A DNA stretch of 64,000 nt, from positions 372,001 to 436,000 of the forward strand of contig NZ_QNRR01000006.1 in the NCBI RefSeq assembly GCF_003315205.1, read 5' to 3'. The position numbers and the translations under genes are program-made. This DNA is from Roseimicrobium gellanilyticum. Lineage in GTDB: Bacteria; Verrucomicrobiota; Verrucomicrobiia; Verrucomicrobiales; Verrucomicrobiaceae. Every line of letters starts with the position of its first letter. The stretch's first letter is position 1. The notes below the pieces were generated by a model. It was given only the letters and a program-made list of their open reading frames with translations. It ran no database searches and was not told the DNA's origin. This document shows, piece after piece, positions 23,130 to 31,892 of the stretch.

Positions 23130-26100
23130 TTATCTCGAAAAGCGGCGGATGCTGCGGATGCGCCAGCTGTAGAGGTTGTCCAGGGACTTGGCAGAGCTCA
23201 GGGTGCCGTTGCGGGCTTTATTGATATAGTCGTAGTCGTCGGTCATCAGAGCGGGGTCATTGGGGTCGATGGCGCGCTCGACGAGAGCATCTCCCTGACG
23301 CTCTGCGATGATGGTGTCCTTCCCTTCGAGAAAGGTTTGTGGGTCTGAGGAACGCGCCTTTCTGAGAGTCTGCGCGCGGAAGTGCACGCGGAACGTATTC
23401 GACCGGGTGGTGAGTCGCGGATAGATGTTTGCGTAGGGCCTCTCCAGGGTGTTGTCTCCCGTGAGGCGGTGGTTGTTCCAGAAGTTCCTCATGGCGTTCC
23501 TCACCACGGTGCCGCTGCCCGAGGGAATGCCCTGATCTTTGGGCACGAGGAATTGCTCACACACCTCACCGGTGTTTTTGAAAAAGCGGCCTTGGTTGAA
23601 GGTTTCCTCCCACTGCGTGAGAGTGGCAGCAGCATCGATGTAGTGGCGCCATTTCCCATTCGCGTTTGCCTGGGTGTAGTCCTTGTAGGTCATGCCAGCA
23701 TTGGTGGGGATGGCGAGCAGCTCCTCAGACTTCAGCACGGCATGGAGGCCGGTGGCGCGGGTGATGTTGGTGAAGGGCACGATGCGGTAGTTCATGTTGA
23801 CCTTCCCCGCGGTGGAGAAGGGCTCGCTGATGGGATAGGGCTGCACCACGGGCATCCAGAACCAGTCGAGCAAGGTGTGATCCGGGGGTGCGCCAAGGAG
23901 GTTTCCCTTCGTGCTGTGATCGGCGGAGCCGAGGTGGCCGGAGCCGGGCGTGAGGTCTGGCCGGAAGAGGAAGGTGGTCCATTGCAGGCCGGTAGATGGC
24001 GCGGACGGCAGGGAGCCAAACATGACCGGTGAGGGGATGAGCTGGTTCGGCGCGGTGGTTTGATTCGCGGGGCGCTGATTGATGTTCACGCCGTCCCATG
24101 GGTTCTGGCTGAAGTAGGGCGGGATGGAACCGTCGAAGACTTGAGCGCCGTCATCCGGCTTGTTCCAATAGGCGCCGTCTGGCGCTATGCCAGTGCCATT
24201 GTCCCAGTCACGCGTATCGGTGGGATTCACGGAGTAGGGATAGTTCGCCGGGACGTTGGCGCGGAAGGTCGCGGAGGCCGAGTCGATGACGAAATCCGGT
24301 CGCACATCCGAGTTATAGGTCACTCCGTTCACCAGGCTGGAGGATGTCATGCCATCGCCAAACGTGGGCGAGACACCTCCGGGGCCACCTACTTTGTGTG
24401 GCTTGCCTCCGGACTTGGTGAAGGCATGAATTTGGGGAATGGTGCGTGTGATCAGCAACCGGCCCGCACTGATAGTGGCCGGGTCCCAAGCGGGATGCGG
24501 CACCATGAGGCGCTTGCGCGCATCCACTCCTACTGCCCCCGCTCCTTCCCTCAAGCGTTGGTAGGGAAGGCGGTAATCTCCGTGACGCACTACCCAGGTG
24601 CGCACCACATCATTCACGTCGATGATCTCGGGCGCGCCGAAGCGGGTGGCCCCGGAGGTGCGAACGTCCTTGTAACGCTTGCTGAAGGTGAGTCCCAGTG
24701 CCGCAGGCGCAGCGGGCACTGGAACGACCAGATTCTGCGGTATCTCCACCATCAATCTCCTGTCGCCATAGTCGCCATCCCGCTGGTTCCCCACGCGGAT
24801 TTCCAGGCAACGGTCCACCATCACGCCCCCGGTGCGCGAAGAGGAGATGGTCATGCTGGTGGCGTTGGAGGGGACCAGGAAGTAGCCACGGCTGTACATG
24901 GCCGGGTTTGAAAGGGTGTTGGCGGGAGTATCAAAATCCGATTTCCGCAAACTGCTGATTTGGGAATGGGCATTGGTGTCGCTATCCGCATACATCCAGT
25001 AGCCGCCGGATCCACCCCACCCTACCCACCAGTCTCCGGTGCTCATGCGTCCGGACTGGGGTGTTTCCTTCGGCTTGATTTTGCAGAGGTACTGCAGGTG
25101 GGAGACATTGTGCAGCAGGCTGCCCCATCCCATGTAGGGCTCCCCGGAGACCGTGTCCTGCACCGGCGGCGGCCCCAGCGCATTGACGGCTCCCCCCACC
25201 CCGCGCGCGCCAAAGCCAGCGGTGTCGATACGAAGGGAGCCGAGTTGCGTCACATTGAAGGAAGAGCTCGGAGCGATCATGGTGTATCCCTGCGCGGCGC
25301 AGAATCCTTCCGCCACCACACCCACCTGGATGGCCTTCACCCCCGCGGGGAGCTTGAGCTTGCTCACCAGGTCAGGGTTCAACTTCGGGGCAGCGCCACT
25401 TGCGGGGTTCTCCGCCGCAAGAATGAACACCAAGCCAAACTCGGATACGGTGAATTCGCGACCGATGCCGGTGTTCCAAACGCGGTCATTGCCCTCATCG
25501 TTCTGATTGCGCTTGAGTGAGCGGTTGTCGGTGTTGAGCGGGGCACTGTAGTAGGTCATGTTCACCGCGGCGACCTGGCCAAGTGTGTCCGTTCCAATCC
25601 AATTTGCCGAGGTCTGCGTGTATGCATCGACAGGAACACGCGGACTCACGTTCTTCGTGGAGTGCGTGCTGTCATTGCCATTGGTCTGGCGGATGTATTC
25701 CAGCATTGCCACGAGGGACGAGCCCATGTTGTAGGCACTGGTGGACCAGGAAGCATGGCGGGAATCGTATTTCTCCGTCATGGATTTTGCATATCCCTGC
25801 TTCACGGATCTGGCCCCCTCAATGATGTACTGGGCCAGGTGATTGTTGTGAATCATCCCGACACCAAAGGGGTCATTTGCCTCTGTGTTGTAGTAGTTGG
25901 AGAAGTCATCCATGTTGGATGCCGCACCACTGCGCCGGAAGTGATAGGGATGCTTGCCCAGCGTGCTGGCAAATGCGGAGACATTGTCAAAGGACGTACG
26001 CTTGTTGTTCTGCGGCTCTGGCCGGTAACTCACCGGCCAGATGGACACCCTCGGTGTGCCCGCCGCCGTGAGCTCCGGCGCACGGCTCTCCGACGTGAGG

Positions 26101-27311
26101 AAGAAGCGGAGCCGCTTTACTCGTGCGGGCTCCTGGGCGAACAAGGCCTGCACAGTTCGCTTTCCTCCTGCCAGGGGGAAACCGGAGATGTCACTTGGGT
26201 CATCGATCAAAAGTTCATCCACAGAGGCATAGAGCCGGTCGGTATCGAAGTTCACCGGCACGCTGTTTCCCGCCATGATACCGCCGTCCGCATTCACCCG
26301 CGGAGTGATTGCATAGAGCTGTTCCAGCTTCTGGTTCATGGTGGTCGAGCCAGGCACCAGCTTCTCTCCCGGAAAGAAAACTGTGCTCAAACATGTGGTC
26401 GCCGGATGCCCTCCAAAGCGCTGCACCTCATTGCGGACAGGCGGTTTCACAGCAAACTCGATCTCACGGTTCGTCGCGCACCGGGGAGTATCCCAAAAGA
26501 TGGCCTCGGAGGCCGTGTTGATGTTTATCTTGGCGGACTCGTCATCCGTCCAGAAGGCGTACCGGCCCACGATGGGATTCTCTTTGCTGGCCAGCGACTG
26601 GCCTGAGAAAGGTGTGAACTTCGGCGAGGTGGAGTCATCCATCACCCCGATGCTGCCATCCTGCAGGACATAGATCCATCGCACTGGCATCGGCAGCCGC
26701 TGCATGGAGGCGGTATTCCCAGGCAGCCGGACTCCATTGATGGAGGCATTGCTGACGGCAAGATGCTGCGAGTACTGAAAGCCCTCCGGCACCTTGCTGT
26801 CAGGATACGTCGGGCTGACCATGTCCATCACGCGGGGATCGACGATGGGAAACACAAAATCGCCCGCTTCGTCCAGGGCAGGTTCATTGAGATCCGTGTA
26901 GGTGCCGGGACGTGCGTCCCAATCGTTGGGAACGTCCGTCTCAAGATTCTGCGCACTGGCGGAGATGAGCATGCTATTCTCCACCACCATGTCCCGCGCA
27001 CTGTAAAGTTTGTAGACCCGGGAACCGAGGCCGGAATTCGCGATATACGTGCGGATGGCGCCCGGCTGGGAAATCCACAGCGCCTTGCTCTCGGTGGTGC
27101 CCATCCGCATCTGGCCAATGGCGTTGTTCATGGCCATGTCCTGCAAGGTCGTCACGTCATGCACTGCGGCCTGGCTGGCAGAGGAGCGCATCTGCACGGT
27201 GGACATGCTGAAGAACAGCACCACGACAATCGTCACCATGCCCAGGATCAACAGGGCTGGTAGGAGTGCCGTGCCTTGACGATATGTGGGGCGAAGATGC
27301 GAGCCTCTCAT
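23130..27311 (-). CDS. Verru_Chthon cassette protein A
   Basis: 1393 residues from ATG 27311 (MRGSHLRPTYRQGTALLPAL); a TTG at 27335 is an alternative. The N-terminus RQGTALLPALLILGMVTIVVVLFF is a pilin-like hydrophobic helix, without the canonical GFTxxE. The remaining 1340 residues are a very long extracytoplasmic region with many aromatic and Asn/Asp-rich segments (SHLQYLCKIKPKETPQSGR, QIHAFTKSGGKPHKVGGPGG). Gene length, N-terminus and position as last gene of a B-C-D-A set match, as I recall, the TIGR02600 family. These cassettes recur in several copies per genome in Verrucomicrobium and Chthoniobacter. Probably assembles with the three smaller pseudopilins at the cell envelope; function unknown. 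Confidence 0.88.
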   Translation of the reverse strand: MRGSHLRPTYRQGTALLPALLILGMVTIVVVLFFSMSTVQMRSSASQAAVHDVTTLQDMAMNNAIGQMRMGTTESKALWISQPGAIRTYIANSGLGSRVYKLYSARDMVVENSMLISASAQNLETDVPNDWDARPGTYTDLNEPALDEAGDFVFPIVDPRVMDMVSPTYPDSKVPEGFQYSQHLAVSNASINGVRLPGNTASMQRLPMPVRWIYVLQDGSIGVMDDSTSPKFTPFSGQSLASKENPIVGRYAFWTDDESAKININTASEAIFWDTPRCATNREIEFAVKPPVRNEVQRFGGHPATTCLSTVFFPGEKLVPGSTTMNQKLEQLYAITPRVNADGGIMAGNSVPVNFDTDRLYASVDELLIDDPSDISGFPLAGGKRTVQALFAQEPARVKRLRFFLTSESRAPELTAAGTPRVSIWPVSYRPEPQNNKRTSFDNVSAFASTLGKHPYHFRRSGAASNMDDFSNYYNTEANDPFGVGMIHNNHLAQYIIEGARSVKQGYAKSMTEKYDSRHASWSTSAYNMGSSLVAMLEYIRQTNGNDSTHSTKNVSPRVPVDAYTQTSANWIGTDTLGQVAAVNMTYYSAPLNTDNRSLKRNQNDEGNDRVWNTGIGREFTVSEFGLVFILAAENPASGAAPKLNPDLVSKLKLPAGVKAIQVGVVAEGFCAAQGYTMIAPSSSFNVTQLGSLRIDTAGFGARGVGGAVNALGPPPVQDTVSGEPYMGWGSLLHNVSHLQYLCKIKPKETPQSGRMSTGDWWVGWGGSGGYWMYADSDTNAHSQISSLRKSDFDTPANTLSNPAMYSRGYFLVPSNATSMTISSSRTGGVMVDRCLEIRVGNQRDGDYGDRRLMVEIPQNLVVPVPAAPAALGLTFSKRYKDVRTSGATRFGAPEIIDVNDVVRTWVVRHGDYRLPYQRLREGAGAVGVDARKRLMVPHPAWDPATISAGRLLITRTIPQIHAFTKSGGKPHKVGGPGGVSPTFGDGMTSSSLVNGVTYNSDVRPDFVIDSASATFRANVPANYPYSVNPTDTRDWDNGTGIAPDGAYWNKPDDGAQVFDGSIPPYFSQNPWDGVNINQRPANQTTAPNQLIPSPVMFGSLPSAPSTGLQWTTFLFRPDLTPGSGHLGSADHSTKGNLLGAPPDHTLLDWFWMPVVQPYPISEPFSTAGKVNMNYRIVPFTNITRATGLHAVLKSEELLAIPTNAGMTYKDYTQANANGKWRHYIDAAATLTQWEETFNQGRFFKNTGEVCEQFLVPKDQGIPSGSGTVVRNAMRNFWNNHRLTGDNTLERPYANIYPRLTTRSNTFRVHFRAQTLRKARSSDPQTFLEGKDTIIAERQGDALVERAIDPNDPALMTDDYDYINKARNGTLSSAKSLDNLYSWRIRSIRRFSR

Positions 27312-27344
27312 GGATTGATGGAAGGAATGTCGCAAATCAGTCAG

Positions 27345-28016
27345 TCAGCGGCGATACACCCGCACACGCGCGGTGGAAGGGTCCAGTTGCAAGGTCGCAT
27401 AGCCCGGCGGCAGACCGGGGGACTTCGCCAGATCCCTCTCAGACACAAGGGTGATGGTCCAGGACTGGGCTGCAGGCAGCGTACACCTCCCATCTGGCGT
27501 GAATCTGAAGCTGGTGAACTGCCTTATCTCTCCGTCCGGCGCCAGCTCCTCTCCACACTGCAGGGCCGACTGAGTGGCATCAAGCAGAAGAGAATAGGCA
27601 GCAGCCGGGTGAAATACGAGGTCCCCTGGCAAGCGCTCCATGGGAGATGAGGCGACGAAGGGCGGCCGGTAGCCGGGCACCGTCGGATCATGGTATTGAG
27701 GCTTATCCGGGTCAGTAGTCAGCTTCTCCGTCCCATAAGCACAGGCCCTCCAGGCCAACACGCCCATATCATCTGGCACCCGGTAGAACCTCACCACCAC
27801 GTCCCGGTTCATGGTGGTGGCTTCCTGCCGGGCTTGCTCCATCATGTGGCGAGCATTGGTCACTCCCTCTTTCATATGGAGCGAACCCATCAATCCATTC
27901 ATGGAGGACGCCGTGAGGGTGACCAGAATGGTCATGATCGCAATCACCACTACAATCTCCGCCAGCGTGAATCCGCGGGCGGCAGGAGTGTTGCGGGCAA
28001 TGCGATGGTGTACCAT
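27345..28016 (-). CDS. Verru_Chthon cassette protein D (pilin-like)
   Basis: 223 residues, starting MVHHRIARNTPAARGFTLAE. ARGFTLAEIVVVIAIMTILVTL is a type IV prepilin N-terminus: prepilin peptidase would cut after Gly15, leaving methylated Phe16 and Glu20 at mature position +5. The rest forms a soluble pseudopilin-like head (NARHMMEQARQEATTMNRDVVV). It fits the TIGR02596 family of the cassette. It lies between C and A; 33 bases separate its stop from the ATG of A. Confidence 0.88.
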   Translation of the reverse strand: MVHHRIARNTPAARGFTLAEIVVVIAIMTILVTLTASSMNGLMGSLHMKEGVTNARHMMEQARQEATTMNRDVVVRFYRVPDDMGVLAWRACAYGTEKLTTDPDKPQYHDPTVPGYRPPFVASSPMERLPGDLVFHPAAAYSLLLDATQSALQCGEELAPDGEIRQFTSFRFTPDGRCTLPAAQSWTITLVSERDLAKSPGLPPGYATLQLDPSTARVRVYRR

Positions 28017-28058
28017 GATGTGATGACTCCAATGACTGCTCCTTCGGTCGTTCTTGGC

Positions 28059-29141
28059 CTAGTACGTTCCGGTCCAGCGCGCATTTCGCAGCCGTACCGT
28101 GGTGGTGAAAACGCGGTAACTCAGCTTTTCATTCAGAAGAGCAGACTCCAGCGTGCGGACGTCCTCGTCATAATTGATGGCGTTCTGGAACAGGGAATCG
28201 AGGCCAAAGTCCGGCTTGATCTCGCCGTAACGCTCCTCCAGGCGCTCGGCGGATGCCTCATCGATGGCTACGAGCGTGAGCCGCAGAAGCGGTGGCAGCC
28301 GATGCCGGGTGGCCTTCTCCTCCGGCGTCTTCGCATGCTGATAGTTTCGGGTATCGTAGTAGTAGGAAGGCGCCAGCGCGTTGGGACTTAGAAAGGTGCC
28401 ATGTACGTCCTTGCTGTCAGGCGGGAGCAGGGGCGTGATGACGAGCGCAACGATATTTTCTGCGACGGAGCTCACCTGCCCCGGCTGCGCCACCGCGTCC
28501 CGGAACCAAGCGAAGATTTTTCCGGTGGTAGATTCCGTGCCCAGCTTCGCATTGTAGGTCCCCATCTTCTCTGCTGGCACCTGCAGTTCCTTCAGGCGAA
28601 AGCGGTTTCGATCTGCCGTGGTCCCCAGGGCATTGAGGAAGGTGGCGCGCGACGCCTTATCGTCGCCGAACTCCACAAAATATCCCCAGCTATTCAAGAG
28701 GTTTCCCATGCCCTTCCACGAGGCCTCCTCGGTGAGTCCATAGGTCCCATGGAAAAAGATGCCATGCCCTGAATAAGGTCCCGCCGTGAAGAGAGGCTGA
28801 TATCCACTCCGCGCGGGACCCGACACGAAGTGCAAGTCTGACTGCAACTCGTAGCTCACGGGTACCGTGTCTCGATTCTGGTTTTGGTACTCAAAGTCGT
28901 AATAGGGATTGATGTCGCATCCGGCCAGGCGGAGCGTCATTGCTTCAAAAGCAGCCTGCGCCTCCCTGAACTGCCCCAGCCTGGATTCAGCGATACGCAT
29001 CTGGGTGAGAGAGGAATCCAGCATGAGCGTGGTGCTCACCATGATGACGGAGAGGATGGTGACACTCAACAACACCTCCACCAGCGTGAATGCTGGGGGG
29101 CCTGCCAACCCGGCTGCTTCTGTGCTGCATGAGGTATTCAT
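28059..29141 (-). CDS. Verru_Chthon cassette protein C (pilin-like)
   Basis: 360 residues from ATG 29141; a GTG at 29147 overlaps the stop of B and could also be used. The N-terminus PPAFTLVEVLLSVTILSVIMVSTTLML is a prepilin signal, with AFTLVE (Glu at +5) like GspI/GspJ pseudopilins. A 320-residue soluble domain follows, with RLGQFREAQAAFEAMTLRLAG early on, as in GspJ-like minor pseudopilins. It fits the TIGR02599 family. Gap of about 40 bases to D, so one transcript is likely. Confidence 0.88.
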   Translation of the reverse strand: MNTSCSTEAAGLAGPPAFTLVEVLLSVTILSVIMVSTTLMLDSSLTQMRIAESRLGQFREAQAAFEAMTLRLAGCDINPYYDFEYQNQNRDTVPVSYELQSDLHFVSGPARSGYQPLFTAGPYSGHGIFFHGTYGLTEEASWKGMGNLLNSWGYFVEFGDDKASRATFLNALGTTADRNRFRLKELQVPAEKMGTYNAKLGTESTTGKIFAWFRDAVAQPGQVSSVAENIVALVITPLLPPDSKDVHGTFLSPNALAPSYYYDTRNYQHAKTPEEKATRHRLPPLLRLTLVAIDEASAERLEERYGEIKPDFGLDSLFQNAINYDEDVRTLESALLNEKLSYRVFTTTVRLRNARWTGTY

Positions 29142-29143
29142 TC

Positions 29144-29674
29144 TCACGTCGGCTTCTCGAGATTCACCAGCATGGCACGCGTGACACGCACACTCATCGG
29201 TAATTTCTTGCCATCCGTGATGGCCGCCTTCGCGTCATCCAGGTCCTTCCTGCCTTTGACACCGGGGCGAGACGACACCACGACCATCACCTGGCGCAGG
29301 GAAGGATTGGGAATACCAATCGTGCCCATCGATACACCCGTTACCGGCCCCAGGGTCACTCTGGCGGAATAGACGGCCTCTGCCTGGGCATTTGCTCCGG
29401 TGAGTTCGCATCCTTGATCATCGAAGTACACATCCCTGTCACTCCAACTCAGCAGTCCCAACCAGTCACCCTGCTGGACATCGCCGACCAGTTTGGCCGA
29501 GATCCGCGCGGCCGTGTTCGCCGACACGGCCTTCCCACTCATATCGATGGCAGCAGACAGCAGTCCCAGCAACGGAACCAGCGTAGTGATGAGAATGCCG
29601 ACGGTGATGACCACCTCAATCAAGGTGGCACCGGAACCTGAGCCAGATAGAGTTCCATGACCGCGCGGTTTCAT
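29144..29674 (-). CDS. Verru_Chthon cassette protein B (pilin-like)
   Basis: 176 residues, starting MKPRGHGTLSGSGSGATLIE. The processing site GATLIEVVITVGILITTLVPLL matches a prepilin signal with Glu at +5. The soluble part resembles GspI-type pseudopilins (SAKLVGDVQQGDWLGLLSW). It fits the TIGR02598 family and is first gene of the cassette. Its stop overlaps the GTG upstream of C and lies two bases from the ATG of C. A perfect 12-base palindrome lies 55-66 bases upstream of the start. Confidence 0.86.
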   Translation of the reverse strand: MKPRGHGTLSGSGSGATLIEVVITVGILITTLVPLLGLLSAAIDMSGKAVSANTAARISAKLVGDVQQGDWLGLLSWSDRDVYFDDQGCELTGANAQAEAVYSARVTLGPVTGVSMGTIGIPNPSLRQVMVVVSSRPGVKGRKDLDDAKAAITDGKKLPMSVRVTRAMLVNLEKPT

Positions 29675-29728
29675 GGCAGCGCCCTTTTATCGCATGGAAC
29701 TCAAAAGACGGTCTATAAGGAGTTTTGC

Positions 29729-29740
29729 AGAAAATTTTCT
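29729..29740. promoter_or_regulatory. Perfect palindrome upstream of the cassette
   Basis: AGAAAATTTTCT, 12 bases, perfectly symmetrical, 55-66 bases before the start of Verru_Chthon B. It could be an operator for a dimeric regulator, but a palindrome of this length and AT content can occur by chance. Confidence 0.25.
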
Positions 29741-29784
29741 CCCGGAAAAAAATTGTGTGCTGAAATGGTTTCGTGGAAACAATG

Positions 29785-29814
29785 GGGCCCGGCGGAACGA
29801 ATTCCGCCGGGCCC
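29785..29814 (-). terminator. Hairpin terminator following a barrel-gene remnant
   Basis: Perfect 13-bp stem GGGCCCGGCGGAA/TTCCGCCGGGCCC (29785-29797 and 29802-29814), loop CGAA. The T-tract on the minus strand is weak (TTGTTT). A small GTTTC/GAAAC hairpin (29769-29781) adjoins it. It follows the remnant ending at 29843 and insulates the Verru_Chthon cassette. Confidence 0.7.
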
Positions 29815-29842
29815 GCCGTTTACACACACACTGAAAAACTCC

Positions 29843-30120
29843 TCAGAACCGGATGTTCGCACTGACAGATGCCGTGTGGCTCTCGTCGATGTGCCGGCCA
29901 AAATCCGCGTTGTAACAGACGTTCATAGAGAACTGGGCTCCGACCTGCAGGCCCACATACCTCTAGCGTGGCTGCGGCCCGACTGACTGGCAGTAAACCC
30001 TTCGCGCCGTATTGCCCGTGCCGGCAACGTCAAAGGTGAAGGACTGCGCCCTACCTGCCCTGGGACACTGGCGTGGATAAGCACAAGTGACACTGCGATG
30101 AGCGGATGCTTGGGTGTCAT
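29843..30120 (-). pseudogene. Decayed secreted/outer-membrane barrel gene
   Basis: Pieces of one gene appear in two frames. From ATG 30120 there is a good signal peptide, MTPKHPLIAVSLVLIHASVPGQ. From about 30043, in another frame, SFTFDVAGTGNTARRVYCQSV follows, then an in-frame TAG (29963-29965). The same frame then continues YVGLQVGAQFSMNVCYNADF and ends in SVSANIRF and TGA, a barrel-type C-terminal strand with terminal Phe. The usual barrel length is missing between start and end, so a large internal deletion, a frameshift and a stop are inferred. The terminator at 29785 is intact. Confidence 0.55.
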
Positions 30121-30248
30121 GGGTGAGTTGTTGAATGCCGGCGCGTCTTATCGCGGCATCGCACCATCCTAAAAGTGAACCGTGGTGACGATTCCGTCGC
30201 CAAGGGTGGGCAAGCATCTCACCAAAGGCCGTGCTCCACAGGCCCGAC

Positions 30249-30286
30249 AAAAAAAGAGGAGCGGTTGCCCGCTCCTCTTTTTTAAA
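30249..30286 (-). terminator. Rho-independent terminator (symmetrical, may act both ways)
   Basis: GAGGAGCGG/CCGCTCCTC (30256-30264, 30269-30277) flanked by A-run and T-run on either side, giving a T-run on both strands. It follows the barrel protein gene ending at 30315. Confidence 0.88.
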
Positions 30287-30314
30287 AGGTTGGTGAGTTG
30301 CTGTTCGAGTTCGC

Positions 30315-30866
30315 TTAGAACGGGAACTTCACGCCGAGACGAACGATGGTGTAGTCAGCGTCGTCTTCATCAGCGGCGAAGTGGTAGGCACCGTCAGCGA
30401 AAACGCCGAGGTTGTTGGCGCCGACGAAGCGGGCTTCAACACCACCACCGACGAAGTAGTTGCCCTTGTCCTCGCTGTTCACGCTGAAACCACCGCCAAC
30501 CATGGCGTAGGGAGCAACGCAGATAGAGGTGATGGGGTAACGCAGCACGAGTGCGCCGTCGAACTCATGGTGTTCCTGATCCGTGGCGAAGATGCCGTAG
30601 GTGCCCTGGATACCGATGTACTCGTTGAAGAAGTACTCGGCAAGCACGCCGCCGCCGAGGACGTCGTCTTCCACGGAGTCATTCTCGGGGAGATACCCGC
30701 CACCGAAAACGCCGAGGGCGAATCCAGGACCGAAGGCATCACAGCCAAGAGGAGCGGGAGCGGTGGGTTGCACTGCCTTGCCACCCTTACCCGAGTAGCT
30801 CACAGGGCCTGCGAAAGCGCTGGAGGCCAGCGCCACGGACATGATGAGGGATGCGATTTTTTTCAT
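30315..30866 (-). CDS. Small outer-membrane beta-barrel protein (OmpA/OmpW-like)
   Basis: 183 residues from ATG 30866 (MKKIASLIMSVALASSAFAG), a textbook signal peptide (AFA-GP). The mature protein has FGPGFALGVFGGGYLPENDS, then strands FFNEYIGIQGTYGIF and VGGGVEARFVG, ending TIVRLGVKFPF with terminal Phe: an eight-stranded OmpA-like barrel is likely. A frame extension to 30920 would precede the signal and is rejected. Monocistronic, with its own strong terminator. Function probably structural. Confidence 0.8.
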   Translation of the reverse strand: MKKIASLIMSVALASSAFAGPVSYSGKGGKAVQPTAPAPLGCDAFGPGFALGVFGGGYLPENDSVEDDVLGGGVLAEYFFNEYIGIQGTYGIFATDQEHHEFDGALVLRYPITSICVAPYAMVGGGFSVNSEDKGNYFVGGGVEARFVGANNLGVFADGAYHFAADEDDADYTIVRLGVKFPF

Positions 30867-30927
30867 GCGTGTAGAGTAGGATTGCGGCGCGCACCCTACG
30901 CATGAATCAACTTCAGGCAAGCTTAAA

Positions 30928-30983
30928 AAAGCAGAAATTTTAAAAAATCCTGAAAGTCGGAATTTCTTAATAAAATCTGCTTT
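30928..30983 (-). terminator. AT-rich imperfect hairpin, possible terminator
   Basis: Arms AAAGCAGA (30928-30935) and TCTGCTTT (30976-30983), partly extendable into the AT-rich spacer, lie downstream of the minus-strand gene ending at 31025 and upstream of the barrel gene 30866. On the minus strand the hairpin is followed by TTTTAA. The whole 30921-30990 stretch is much more AT-rich than its surroundings and may also carry the barrel gene promoter. Confidence 0.35.
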
Positions 30984-31024
30984 CCACTGAATTTCTAGCC
31001 GCCGGGAGGCAGGGACCAGCCCAC

Positions 31025-31747
31025 CTAGTCATTCAGCACCATTCGTAGCTCGCCGTTGCCGACCTTGAAGTCCTTAATTCCTGCGGCGAATCGCTGGAGA
31101 AATTCGGAATTGAAGGAGCCCGGACCATTGTCCGCAAAGAGGTTCACGCCTTTCGCGTCACCCAGCCAGGCGTTGGGCAGGGAGATGTCATGGCGCACAG
31201 GAATGCCCCCCACACTCAGGTTGGCCAGGCTGAAATGCAGTTTGTGATTCTCATCCAGCTTCGTGTTGAAGGCGACCTTGATGCGGATGGTTTTGCCACC
31301 GATGTACTTCGTACTAGGATCGATCGGCAGCAGGAAGGTGGCGCCCAGCATGTCATTGTTCATGTGGAATTTCACCTTGTCCGCCCAGTCAGGCTGGTCG
31401 GCGAGCCATCCATTGATCTCGCGCTCGCTGAGCACGATGGTCTTCGCAGGGTCAGAAGGCGCAGGTGTCGTGGTGGCCGCAGGGCTGGGAGTCGGCTTGG
31501 ACGGCTCCAGTTCAGACAGTTTGCCAGATTCCAAGGCGGCGAGCTTGGAGTTCAGCGTATCCTTTTCGGCCACGGTCAGGTTCACCGGCTTGAAGGGAGC
31601 GGCCTTGAAATTGTAGTAGTACCAGATCGTGGCGGCGGAGGCGGTGATCCCGATGATACCGACGAGCACGCACAGCACTAGAAGCACCTTTTGCCTGCCA
31701 GACGAGCGGCCAGGGTTGGGGTACACAGGGGGGGTTGGGGTGTTCAT
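31025..31747 (-). CDS. Membrane-anchored hypothetical protein
   Basis: 240 residues from ATG 31747 (MNTPTPPVYPNPGRSSGRQK). One membrane segment (about 21-45, VLLVLCVLVGIIGITASAATIW) and then a periplasmic part: a helical stalk (LTVAEKDTLNSKLAALESGK), a Pro/Thr linker and a C-terminal domain with VLSEREINGWLADQPDW, GKTIRIKVAFNTKLDENH and LRMVLND. I recognise no family. It follows the UbiA-type gene (146 bases away) on the same strand. Confidence 0.7.
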   Translation of the reverse strand: MNTPTPPVYPNPGRSSGRQKVLLVLCVLVGIIGITASAATIWYYYNFKAAPFKPVNLTVAEKDTLNSKLAALESGKLSELEPSKPTPSPAATTTPAPSDPAKTIVLSEREINGWLADQPDWADKVKFHMNNDMLGATFLLPIDPSTKYIGGKTIRIKVAFNTKLDENHKLHFSLANLSVGGIPVRHDISLPNAWLGDAKGVNLFADNGPGSFNSEFLQRFAAGIKDFKVGNGELRMVLND

Positions 31748-31892
31748 GGTGGTAGTGGGTGATGTCCGTACCGGGGTCACCGGTCCCTGCGGTCTGACAG
31801 GGAGGGGGGGTGGGCGTTGAAAAAATCCCGAGAAACTTCCGTGCCCACCATCCGGGCACCCCTTACACGCACGATTCCACGATTCCTGCACA

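Noticed and set aside
24060-24911. Plus-strand frames opposite Verru_Chthon A
   Set aside because: Shadow of the long coding sequence; short, with no signal peptide or domain.
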